30,000 nucleotides of DNA, taken from Chromera velia (taxonomy: Eukaryota > Sar > Chromeraceae). The notes under the pieces were generated by a model. That model did no database searches, was not told the origin of the DNA, and was given only the letters and a program-made list of their open reading frames with translations. The position numbers and the translations under genes are program-made. Of the stretch, positions 1 through 9,406 are shown piece after piece (the stretch's first letter is position 1; each line of letters opens with the position of its first letter). The stretch is taken from the NCBI GenBank assembly GCA_018398765.1, contig JAHBMJ010000207.1, forward strand, positions 1-30,000, given 5' to 3'.

Positions 1-753
1 CCCCCCCCTCCTCGCCCCCCAGAGTGAGAATGAGGTTGTTGCGACTGCACGCCCACGCCATGGCCTGTCCATTTCGATCCCCCATGCATTCCCCCCCGAC
101 TCGATCCCCCGTCTCCCGCCTTCATCCTCTCGTTCGCCTTCCCCACGTCCCTCTGAACTTCCGTCTCCGTGTACCCCTCAGGCACCCCTCCCCTGTCAAT
201 GACCCGCCCGATGGTCACAGACCGCAACTTGCTCGGAACGAGACGTGAAGGGTTGGAGATGGGCTCCTGAAAGGACGAGGGAATGAATGCAAAGAATATT
301 TGCTTGCTTTGTTTCATTCATATGCAGTGCATGCTGCTTCATCAAATTGGTTGCTGAAAGAATGAGAGGGGGGATGGGCCAGAGAAGAGGCAGAAAGCGG
401 GCTCAGGGATCAGAAGGAAAGTAGAAGGAGGGAACTCTCTCGACGTACACGCAGAGGTGCAGAATTCGCGAACGTGCGCGCGCCCCCACATACGTACACA
501 GCGACACAGAGGGAAGCAGCGGTGAGGAGGGAAGCAGAGGAGAGGAATAGACGGAAGGGAAAAAGCAACGAAGAAAAGAAGGAAAGGAAGAAAGACACAA
601 AGAAAACAGGCGAAGAGGGAAGGAAGGGACGAAGGAAGCAGGGCAGCATGAATGAAAGAGAGAAACAAAAAAAAAAGAAAGGAAGGAAGGAAGGAAGGAA
701 GAAAGAAAAGAAAGAAAGAAAGAAAGAAAGAAAAGAAAGAAAGAAAGAAAGAA

Positions 754-784
<31 letters not shown>

Positions 785-3008
785 GAAGGAAGGAAGAAAG
801 ATAGAAAGAAAGACAGAGAGAAAGAACGCAGGCCCTGGGACAAAATGTCCCACACGCAAAGAAAGAGAGAACGCAGGCCCTGGGACAAAATGTCCCACAC
901 GCAAAGAAAGAGAGAACGCAGCCCTGCGACAAAATGTCCCACACGCAAAGAAAGAGAGAACGCAGGCCCTGGGACAAAATGTCCCACACGCAAAAAAACA
1001 GACAACGGAGGCCCTGGGACAAAATGTCCCACACGCAAAAAAACAGACAACGGAGGCCCTGGGACAAAATGTCCCACACGCAAAGAAAGAGAGAACGGAG
1101 GCCCTGGGACAAAATGTCCCACACGCAAAGAAAGAGAGAACGGAGGCCCTGGGACAAAATGTCCCACACGCAAAAAAAGAGAGAACGCAGGCCCTGGGAC
1201 AAAATGTCCCACACGCAAAAAAACAGACAACGGAGGCCCTGGGACAAAATGTCCCACACGCAAAAAAAGAGACAACGGAGGCCCTTGGACAAAATGTCCC
1301 ACACGCAAAAAAAGAGACAATGGAAGACCTGGGACAAAATGTCCCACACGCAAAGAAAGAAACGACAGAGGCCCTTGGACAAAATGTCCCACACGCAAAG
1401 AAAGAAACGACAGAGGCCCTTGGACAAAATGTCCCACACGCAAAAAAAGAGACAACGGAGGCCCTGGGACAAAATGTCCCACACGCAAAAAAAGAGAGAA
1501 CGGAGGCCCTGGGACAAAATGTCCCACACGCAAAAAAAGAGACAATGGAGGCCCTGGGACAAAATGTCCCACACGCAAAGAAAGAAACGACAGAGGCCCT
1601 TGGACAAAATGTCCCACACGCAAAGAAAGAAAGAAAGAAAGGAAGGAAGGAAGGAAGGAAAGAAAGAAAGAAAGAAAGAAAGAAAAGAAAGAAAGAAAGA
1701 AAGAAAGAAAGCATGAAAGAAAGAAAGAAAGAAAGAAAGAAAAGAAAGAAAGAATGAAAGAAAGAAAGAAAGAAAGAAAGAAAGAAAAAAAGAAAAAAAA
1801 AAAAAAGAAAGGAATGTTGGAAGGAAAGATGGACGGAAGGAAAGAAAGAAGGAGGAAAGAAAAAGAAGAAAAATGAAGGATTGCGAACGAAAATCCCTAC
1901 AAAAGAGAGGAAACAGGAGAAGGGCCCACTGAAACAAAGAGAAGGTCATCCAAATACACGACAGACCCACCCATGACAGAACTTCAGAAGCAGGAAGGCA
2001 AAACGCGTCGTGGAGACACAGAATCTCTTTCCTCCCCCCTCCGCCTCCGCTCTCTCTTTCTTCACCGAGACCCCATTTAGCTCGGACGCCCTCCTTCCAC
2101 TCCGTCACTGCACTCACTGCTTTCATCAAGGGGTCCTCTTCCTCTTCAGCATCCTCCTGCATGGAAGAAGAAGACGACCGAGACGCTTTCCCTTTCTCGG
2201 TTGTCTTTTTCACCAACTGTTGCTGCGCCTTCGCGCTCCACATGAAGGACTCCAAAGTCACGTCAAGGCGCCGAAGCAGCACCTCGACTCTCTGTCTGTA
2301 CTCTGCAGCAAAGCAGTTCTGCAATCTCCGAAATTCCTCAGCCTTAGTAGAAGAACCACACAAAGCCCCCCCATCAGGAAGCAACAGATGGGAGGTAGGG
2401 AGGGCCTTCAGCTGTTCCCTTTTGTCCTTCACCAAACCGCCTAGTCGCTCTATCGCGTTCTGAAGTGCTTCCACAGACAGTCCCACTTCCCCTCTTTCGA
2501 GCCCACGCTTTTCCCACTGTCCCAGACCCAGTTTCTCCCCCAGTACCCCCACTGTGTGCCCCATCTCAGTCTGCTCAGATTCCTCAGAGGACTCAGTGAG
2601 GCTCAGGGAAGTCCGAATCACCCCCCCGTTTTGCAGTCGGCACATGTGCAGATCCGCCAGAAGGTCAAGAAGAAAGGAACGTCTCTCTGACGAAGTAAGA
2701 GGACAGATCGATTTGCCACTCGCAATCTCTTTCTCTTTTTCTTCCCACCCAACAAAACCCCTCACAATGGCTGTCTGCACAAGTTGTTTATCCGATCCTG
2801 ACACCGCCACCCCTGACAGCCCAACCTCAAGACTGTCATCCATCTCCAAACTCGAAATTTCATGGGCAATTCCACGCACCAGCAGACCGAATTTACGGGC
2901 AGAATTCAAAATGCCGACCAGCTGGTGGCTTTGGAGGCTTTCCGTCTCTCGATTATCGATCAGACTGAAGAGAGACGCCAGCCTCTGACGCACCAGATCA
3001 TCCGACAT
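1..3008 (-). CDS. FAM98-family protein, two exons, 3' end beyond the window
   Basis: FAM98 proteins in animals are subunits of the RTCB/DDX1 tRNA-splicing ligase complex and related RNA-transport complexes; a similar role is inferred here. Exon 1 is 1971-3008 (346 codons). Exon 2 is 1-266, still open at the window edge (88 codons visible). Residues about 235-258 contain EYRQRVEVLLRRLDVTLESF followed by MWS, matching the family signature (RLDVT.QSF.WS). Exon 2 encodes VTIGRVIDRGGVPEGY, the equivalent of the family's KVLMG.VPDRGGRP segment, then a Gly/His-rich tail like the RGG-rich FAM98 C terminus. The donor at 1970 (GTGGGT) and acceptor at 268-267 (CCTTTCAG) are both phase 0 and join the two family motifs in frame. 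The ATG at 3008 is the first in frame; the frame is open upstream without an ATG to a TAG near 3137, so a further 5' exon is possible. Residues 283-292 are acidic and 321-325 are poly-Gly. Confidence 0.82.
540..829. repeat. Polypurine GAAA/GGAA tract, left flank of the minisatellite
   Basis: The plus strand is nearly all A and G, made of GAAA and GGAA repeats with few interruptions. It is continuous with the 45-bp array to its right and lies within the FAM98 intron. Confidence 0.9.
830..1630. repeat. 45-bp minisatellite, about 18 copies, with an internal palindrome
   Basis: The tandem units are 45 bp long. Each contains GGGACAAAATGTCCC, a 6-bp perfect inverted repeat around AAA, followed by CACACGCAAA, a purine-rich spacer and AGGCCC. 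The third unit is one base short. Several units read TTGGACA instead of TGGGACA, which loses one arm pair. Spacers vary among a few types (AAAGAGAGAACG, AAACAGACAACG, GAAAGAAACGAC) in an interleaved order, consistent with unequal exchange. The array lies inside the FAM98 intron and is flanked by GAAA/GGAA tracts. Confidence 0.95.
1631..1872. repeat. Polypurine GAAA/GGAA tract, right flank of the minisatellite
   Basis: The plus strand consists of GAAA and GGAA units ending in an A-rich run near 1786-1808. It mirrors the tract to the left of the 45-bp array, so the minisatellite is embedded in one long polypurine region. Confidence 0.9.
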
Positions 3009-3820
3009 CGAGTCGCACTCCGTGAAGGCAGAAAGCCCAAAAGCACAGTCGTGAAACTTGAAAGAAGTCACCAGAGCGCGATGCTTGCGATTTTCTAGAT
3101 GAATTAATAACCAGGACAGATTTCGGCAACTATCCTAAATTCGCAAGGGAGAAGAAGGTCCACAACTCGATCGACCACATTGAATGGATCCCACTGGTTC
3201 GACTTTTGAGGATAAATTCGAGACCACACTTACTGGTGCGCATGTTCGAACCAGCACTTTTACTCGGAAGGGTTGTTGGAAGCCCGGCTGAAGGATGCTG
3301 ATCGAAGGCTTTTGTCATCTTCTGTCTGACGGATGTCTGACGGCTATATGAATATACAAGTGAGTGCGCGCGTGTGACTAAGGTCTTGTCACGCGACTCT
3401 TGTGAGTGTGTTAATTATGACGTACGGGCTAAAGGAAAACGTTAAAAAACATAAGCATGCAGTATTACGGTCTGATTACTAAATCTTTTCCTGAGCTACT
3501 ATTGGTATCCAAATCCATCAATAGAATATTCACTGAACCGAATGCATTTAACATCATTATAACTTTAAAAAATTACGCATTCAATCAATCAACTAGTCAA
3601 TTAAATAAGAGCTATGTCATAAAATGTTCTAAAATTCGTTAGACTTACGGATAAACACATTCTGTAACCTTTCTTAGAAGATACTTTTTGATAAATGCTT
3701 TGTGTACCAACTATGGAACTCATCGATCAATCAATAGTCAGTCAAAAAAGTTTTATAATCTGGTATAAATTTTCCTAAATTTTTTCAAACAGTTTAATTA
3801 TAAAAGCTTTTTATAACTGT

Positions 3821-4003
3821 ATTCAATAAATTAATGCCGATCAATGTTGACGATCAACTTATGGATCAAGTATGATTAAGTCAAGGGAATTTACCATGCA
3901 ATACTATTTAGGCGCCACCATTAAAAAAATGTATAAAAGAGCGATATTCAATAAATGGCGGTCAATGTTGACGATCAAGTACGATCGTGTCGAGGAAACT
4001 TAT
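3821..4003. repeat. Imperfect direct repeat pair in an AT-rich island
   Basis: Two units begin with ATTCAATAAAT and share TCAATGTTGACGATCAA, at 3821-3894 and 3945-4003. They are about 122 bp apart. The first unit has an extra CTTATGGATCAA-like insertion. Both continue with similar GTA.GAT..GTC.AGG sequence, so the similarity extends beyond the core. Confidence 0.6.
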
Positions 4004-4733
4004 TCTGAAATAACTTTCAGGGGCTGTTATGAAAAAACATATGAAATAAGAGCTATTAAGAGGTATACGTCCAGAGAGAGAAACGAAAGGGGGGAAAAGA
4101 ATGAAAAAAGCAGTGATAGAAAGAAAGAAGAAACACAGAACAGATAAAGAGGACAGAAGAGGTGAGGGGAGAAAAGATAGAAGAGCGGAAAAGCGAAATA
4201 TGGAAGGTTGTCAGGATAACAAGTTGTTAAAGGCAGTCCTTAGATAGGACGGCCCAGTCAGAACTTTTCAGTGAACATAGGCAAAGTTTAACAGAAAGAT
4301 CAAAATTCGGGAAGTAAACTAAGTCAGGCAGACAGAATGGGCACCTAGCTGGGATGATGAGAAAGCAGTCAAACAGACAGGGAGGCAGAACTTTGAGCAC
4401 ACTTAGAAAAGAAGACAAAATTAGAAATGCGGTCAGGCACAGAGGAAGGCATCCCTGCACGACAGCCAACTGGTAGGTAGGCAGGAATGGACAGGAATAT
4501 GCTGAGTCGTGCCAGAACTTTAAGGAAACGTTAAAACGGAAGCAGAGTAGGATTGCGACTTCTGAATCTCACAGTTTGTTTGTGAGGTGGCATGTAGAGA
4601 TATATATAGCTGAGAGGTCGGATAAGAGGTCGGAATTGAGAGAAATGACATAAGAGAGACAAGATAAGAAAAGTGAAATGCAAGTGAAGAGATGAGATAT
4701 GAGTAAACAAGGTCACCGAGAGAGTAGCCTATG

Positions 4734-4772
4734 TATCTGTCTGTCTGTCTGTCTGCCTGCCTGTCTGCCTGG
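4734..4772. repeat. CTGT/CTGC microsatellite
   Basis: Tandem CTGT units grade into CTGC units. Confidence 0.9.
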
Positions 4773-6350
4773 CAGTGCCTATATCTGCGTGTTTGTATGT
4801 CTCTCTGCCTTTTTGCTATTCTGCTAGTGTCATTCTCTCATTTTACGGGTCTGCTTATTCTGCCGTTTGGCATATCTGCCTGCCTGCATGCCCACCTGTC
4901 TGCGCCAGGTGATAGCTAGGGTATAAGAGCAATGAGTTGATGGCTGTGGGCAGAAAAAAGTAAGAACCAAACATGACAGAGAATACAGTGAGAAGAGGCC
5001 ATGCATTGAAATCAGAGTACTGAACTGAGAAGACTGAGATTTAATGAGACTCGATGTGAGAGCTGACGTGAGTGCAAAAAGCTCGGCGAAGAGGCAACTT
5101 AGATGACAGTGGGAGAGATGTGGCATACAAAGGTGCAATGAGAACAGTGAAATAAAATGGGCAGGGCAGTGGATTATCATGCGAAAGCATACAGTGAAAC
5201 CGATTATTGTGGGATCGAGCGGTGATAAGATGAACAGAGATTGATATATACATATTGAGTAAATGCATAATCGAATGCGAGTAACAGACCTGTATAAGTA
5301 AACATATCAGGCTTATTATCAGCGCAGTGAGCTAACACGACTACATTATTTTGGGCAGTCGGAGAGCTGCAGGATGCCTGCAGATAACGAGGATCGTGCA
5401 ATGACACAGGCAAGCAGAAAAGAGAGAATGGAGTGCAGTGGGATAAAATAAACAAATGAGAGGTATTGAGAGCATGCACTGAGATGAAAGCAATATAAGA
5501 ATGAGGCTAGTGTGAGCAGTAAATTATAGATACGGTACTGGTGGTCATGGATTGTATATGTATACATGATTGCACATCTTTGGAGCAACATACAAATGAA
5601 GTGGCTGACAAAACGGCTATATTTAATATACGGCTAAAATTTTTTTTAGATAAAAATATAATTGGCTATGTGTGTAAGAGTACATCTGAGAGGGCAGCTC
5701 ACGGTCTGATACTGTAAAGGGCCCTATATACCATGCGCAGTCGCATAAACAATTAAGGTTTGTGCCCCACGTGGACATTTAAATGAACCGCGACACAGCT
5801 GGTTGAGGCACTAACCTACTAGGTATTAGGTGTGTTACGCAACTTTGGCAAAAGTTCTGCACACATGGGATTATATCATACATACAGTTAGATACTCTTG
5901 TGTGAAGACTCCCGCACTTACGGCCTGCGGCGGGGGATTCATGGCGCGCGGGGGGGGTGGGGCGTCTGCGATCGTCCATGCACGTGTTGCCAATTATTAA
6001 TAAGTGTTACGCAAATGTTGCGCAATGCATCTGTTATGCGTTTTTCTCTTTTCTTTCATCCAAAACTTCACCCTCGTCCTTTTCGTAAGCTGACCATAAG
6101 CTGACCATGCAGGCAGCCAGGACTTTAAATTGTTTTTTGCATGTGGCCGGATGCCAGAGTCGTGACCAGACTGCATGAGTCCCACTGATCAAATTCAAAT
6201 CTGACCGCATGACAAATATCCCCTCGCGTTCGTCATTCGACAGTTGAACAACAAGTAGTACTGTCTCTCTCCAAAAAATAGGAGAGGAAGGACTTGCAGA
6301 GCTTTTGAAAGCTCGACGCAATCAAGAAATCGAGGAGCTTCATGCCCCTC

Positions 6351-6766
6351 CTAAAAAGGCACTGACCGAAGGTGAGCTCGGCATAATAGAGTGGAGGAAC
6401 AACCAGATCTATACTGAGTGCCACCACCCTTAACATATCCCCATCTCCATCTGTAGAGAAACTTATCCAACGATCGAGCAAACCACAGAAGGCGTTGACC
6501 AACCCAATCCGTGGCGTCTTTTTTGATGTCAGGTCATAGCCCTTTGTATCTTCGAGCCAAACAGTGACAGAGATGAGAAGGAAACGGAAGCATATCAGGA
6601 AACTGTTCTCCGTTAAAACTTTCCAAGTATGGGGAAGCGAAGGCTCGCGAGCTTGCTGTAGTACAAAGGATGAAGACGTATGGGGGGACCAGCAGGGAGC
6701 AAATTTGAATTTAAAAAGGCTGTTGACTTTGCCAATAGCCTTCCTCAGCCCAAGCGGTTCAAGACG
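6351..6766 (+). pseudogene. Decayed AP2-like domain exon, copy A
   Basis: The segment aligns base by base with copy B about 510 bp downstream. Shared features are a TNP-RGVFFD-RS start, an FSV core, EAKAREL and later an AVDFANSLPQPKRFK segment. In AP2/ERF and ApiAP2 proteins the pattern GV.FD.R...FS[VI].KY.EA..LA forms the three-strand plus helix DNA-binding domain, usually in nuclear transcription factors. This copy is broken. A TAA (6431) replaces a GAA codon, a TAG (6537-6539) replaces an AAG codon, and an extra stretch near 6620-6630 shifts the frame within the FSV core. It looks like the older, non-functional product of a tandem duplication. The AP2 call is my reading of the motif, without a profile search. 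Confidence 0.5.
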
Positions 6767-6868
6767 CCCCCTGCCAGGGCTCTGTACTAACAAGAGGAAG
6801 AGTAAGAGGGGGACGTTCACAGAGGGGGTTTCCAATAATGGCAAGAAGGGGGGACAGGAAGGTCCCCT

Positions 6869-7309
6869 CTAAAGAAGCTTCTGACCGACGGAGAGCTTCA
6901 CTTGGCAGAATCGCAGAACAACCCGATCTACAGTAAGCCTCACCACCCTGAACATGTGCTTATGTTGACAGAGCAGCAACTGTTAGCAGCAGCAGATCCA
7001 ACTGCAAAAGAGAAGGTGTTGACCAACCCGGTCCGTGGTGTCTTCTTTGATACCAGGTCAAAGGCCTTCGTATCTTTGAGCAAAACAGAGACGGAGATGG
7101 GAGGGAAACAGAAGTACGTTAGGAGACAGTTCTCCATTTCAAAGTATCGGGAAGCGAAGGCTCGTAAGCTTACTGTGACATAAAGGATGAAGACGTATGG
7201 GAGGACCAGCAGGGAGTAAAAGGCTATTGACTTTGCCAATAGCCTTCCCGAGCCCAAGCGGTTCAAGACGGGGACATTCTTCAGACAGGCAGCGGAAGAC
7301 CTTAATAAG
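6869..7309 (+). pseudogene. AP2-like domain exon, copy B, with a premature stop
   Basis: An open frame from the [10 protein letters not shown] segment to TAA at 7181-7183 encodes about 105 residues. These include [15 protein letters not shown], a basic linker and [14 protein letters not shown], which matches the AP2 DNA-binding fold pattern. At the TAA, copy A has CAA (Gln). Downstream, the frame RMKTYGRTSRE is followed by a second stop, then KAIDFANSLPEPKRFK and a possible donor AAG/GTCAGT at 7309-7310. The stops suggest the original exon was longer and that this copy is also degenerate. A short protein ending at 7183 or an unrecognised internal intron remains possible. No ATG starts the frame, so it would be an internal exon. 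Confidence 0.5.
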
Positions 7310-7321
7310 GTCAGTTCTTTC

Positions 7322-7372
7322 TTTTCGTTTCTTTTCTTTTCTTTTCCTTTCTCTTCTTTTCTCTTCGTTTCT
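7322..7372. repeat. Pyrimidine-rich TTTTC repeat
   Basis: This is a run of TTTTC-type units on the plus strand directly after the possible donor of copy B. Confidence 0.8.
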
Positions 7373-7407
7373 TCCGTCTGGAGAGGAGGGGAGAGGGAGA
7401 TGGATGC

Positions 7408-7470
7408 TTGTCTGTCTGTCTGTCTATCTGTCTGTCTGTCTATTCCTCTTTCTGTCTGTCTGTCTGGGGC
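7408..7470. repeat. CTGT microsatellite
   Basis: Interrupted CTGT tandem units. Confidence 0.9.
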
Positions 7471-7615
7471 AAATAGGCAGAGAATCAACTGTTTCTTGAT
7501 CCGCCTTCACCCGTGAAAAAGGGGCAAATGACGGACTAAGTGTCTATGTCAAAAAGAGAGGGACAAGGAGGAAGGGGAACTCTCTCTATATGAGAGAGAA
7601 ACACAGTAAAACTTT

Positions 7616-7627
7616 GTGTCTGTGTGT

Positions 7628-7675
<48 letters not shown>

Positions 7676-7678
7676 TTG
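7616..7678. repeat. TG dinucleotide microsatellite
   Basis: Nearly continuous TG repeat with two TATG interruptions, ending in a short TA run next to the 37-bp array. Confidence 0.95.
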
Positions 7679-7691
7679 CTTATATATATAA

Positions 7692-8215
7692 GAGAGAAGG
7701 GAATGGAAGAAGAAGTCTCTGAATGTGAGAGAGAGGGGAGTGGAAGAAGAAGTCTCTGAATATGAAAGAGAGGGGAGTGGAAGAAGAAGTCTCTGAATAT
7801 GAGAGAGAGGGGAGTGGAAGAAGAAGTCTCTGAATATGAGAGAGAAGGAAGTGGAAGAAGAAGTCTCTGAATGTGAGAGAGAGGGGGGTGGAAGAAGAAG
7901 TCTCTGAATATGAGAGAGAAGGGAGTGGAAGAAGAAGTCTCTGAATGTGAGAGAGAGGGGAGTGGAAAAAGAAGTCTCTGAATGTGAGAGAGAAGGGAGT
8001 GGAAGAAGAAGTCTCTGAATATGAAAGAGAGGGGAGTGGAAGAAGAAGTCTCTGAATGTGAAAGAGAAGGGGGTACAAGAAGAAGTCTCTGAATATGAGA
8101 GAAAAGGGAGTGGAAGAAGAAGTCTCTGACTGTGAGAGAAAAGAGAGTGGAAGAAGGAGTCTCTGGATATGAGAGAGAAAGGAGTGGAAGAAGAAGTCTT
8201 TGAATATGAGAGAGA
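7692..8215. repeat. 37-bp purine-rich minisatellite, about 14 copies
   Basis: The 37-bp unit contains AGTGGAAGAAGAAGTCTCTG followed by AATRTGAGAGAGA. Units differ by single substitutions (AATAT or AATGT, GAGA or AAGA). Because 37 is not a multiple of three, any reading frame cycles through three translations. The minus-strand open frame of 132 codons across it is therefore not considered a gene. Confidence 0.95.
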
Positions 8216-8303
8216 AGCAGTAAGAGTGAGTGAAAGACAGAGAGGGGAGGGGGGACAGAAAGCTCCGTATGTGTGTGTCAGGGGGAGGGAGAGAAGAAAG
8301 AAA

Positions 8304-8390
8304 GAGCGGATTTTTTAAGAATTGAATGTTCTTGCTTTTTGGCAGTCTTTTTTTATATGCTGGGATAGGTATATCTGGATGTGGATGGAT
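8304..8390 (+). repeat. Dispersed repeat, copy 1 (inverted partner at 15712)
   Basis: About 85 bp starting GAGCGGATTTTTTAAGAATT match the reverse complement of 15712-15798 with about six differences. Both copies have GAAA-type repeats before the core and GGAT repeats after it, so core and flanks appear to belong to one repeated element. Confidence 0.85.
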
Positions 8391-8428
8391 GGATAGATGG
8401 ATGGATAGATGAATGGATGGATGGATGG
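8382..8428. repeat. GGAT microsatellite
   Basis: Tandem GGAT units with a few GATA/GAAT variants, continuous with dispersed repeat copy 1. Confidence 0.9.
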
Positions 8429-8690
8429 TTTTGAGAGTGGACTGGAGTAATGAAGGGGGGTGCTAAGAGGCAGAAGATGAATTGCAGTCAGTGTTGATGT
8501 CTGACTACTTGTAATAGAGCATTTGAGGAAACCACAATCGGCATGTTCTGAATTATCAGGTCCTCACAAAGCCTCTCTTGTGCTCTCTTCCTTATCTTTT
8601 TGTGTATGTGTACATGTGTGTAGATCTTCTTTCTTGCAGGAGAAGTGCTTCCATGGGCTAAGTTACTGCCTCCTCCCCTTTTCTGGGCAG

Positions 8691-9359
8691 ACCACCGTGG
8701 GCGATTGGCCTCGGAACTAACTGAACTAGACGGTGAAGTTGAAGAAGGCCGAGGTCAGTCAAGTTCTTTTAATAAGGAAGGTCAAATGATAGTCTTTATG
8801 AGGACCCCCTTCTCAACCCATAGGAATCTCCACATCTCACAACTAGACGAGGGTCCATCAGAGAGAAGGTCATTCAATCGAAAATTAAAGAGAGTGTATG
8901 GAGGGGCATGCTTCGATCAGGTACATAATCTTTTGTGGGTTCATATATTTTAAGAGATGTTAGACAGCGAACAAAAAAAAGGCAGAAAGCGGGATTTGTT
9001 TTGTATGAGTCCTTTTGCAGTCAGAACGTGATAAACAAGAGAAAAGAGCAGACTGATCGGAAATATAAATGACATGCTAATGGCGTTAACTACCTTCTCT
9101 ATATGTCCCCCCTATGCCTGATTCTATATGTGTGCCGTGCATAATTTTGGGTTGTGGTCAGTCACGCGAGAAAGAGCACACATGCGAGTAGTAGAATATT
9201 AATACTTCATGCAGTGTTCTGCTTCTTTACTGGCTCTTCTCCCGTGCGCCTTTTTGTGTCTGTGACTTCTTTCCTGACTTTCTTTCTCTCTTTCCGCAGG
9301 CTTCTTTGCGTCTGCAGGACAGTTCCCACAGAACTGTTCTTCTGCAGGCAGAGGAGCAA

Positions 9360-9406
<47 letters not shown>

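Larger units (their letters stand above)
267..1970 (-). other. Intron of the FAM98-family gene
   Basis: This 1704-bp intron is inferred from the in-frame joining of two conserved FAM98 segments. It has a GTGGGT donor and a pyrimidine-rich TTTCAG acceptor. On the coding strand it is almost entirely pyrimidine from about 1870 to 540. Its repeats lack stop codons, so the exon 1 frame runs through the intron to a stop at 342. The resulting 900-residue open frame is an artefact, but a retained intron would add a long Phe/Ser-rich tail. The exact donor could differ by a few codons, because other GT dinucleotides lie nearby. Confidence 0.7.
3009..6250. other. Intergenic stretch, no recognisable gene
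   Basis: The open frames here are short, lack recognisable motifs and overlap one another on both strands. The segments 3440-4060 and 5560-5720 are clearly AT-rich. A purine-biased stretch covers about 4070-5560. A CTGT/CTGC microsatellite lies at 4734-4772, and an imperfect direct repeat at 3821-4003. I see no tRNA-like or rRNA-like sequence. Confidence 0.6.

Noticed and set aside
830-1630. Regular repeats with a palindrome, resembling a CRISPR array
   Set aside because: The units are contiguous and the sequences between palindromes are repeated rather than unique. The context is a eukaryotic intron with no cas genes.
342-1970. Long Phe/Ser-rich continuation of the FAM98 exon on the minus strand and related open frames on both strands
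   Set aside because: The repeat units contain no stop codons, so all these frames stay open by composition. Conserved FAM98 sequence resumes only after an in-frame acceptor at 267.
3235-3262. GTTCGAAC-like sequence recalling a tRNA T-loop
   Set aside because: No matching acceptor, D or anticodon stem could be found around it.
6233-6844. 203-codon minus-strand open frame
   Set aside because: It is antisense to the damaged AP2-like copy A and has no recognisable domain. The duplicated plus-strand reading explains the sequence better.
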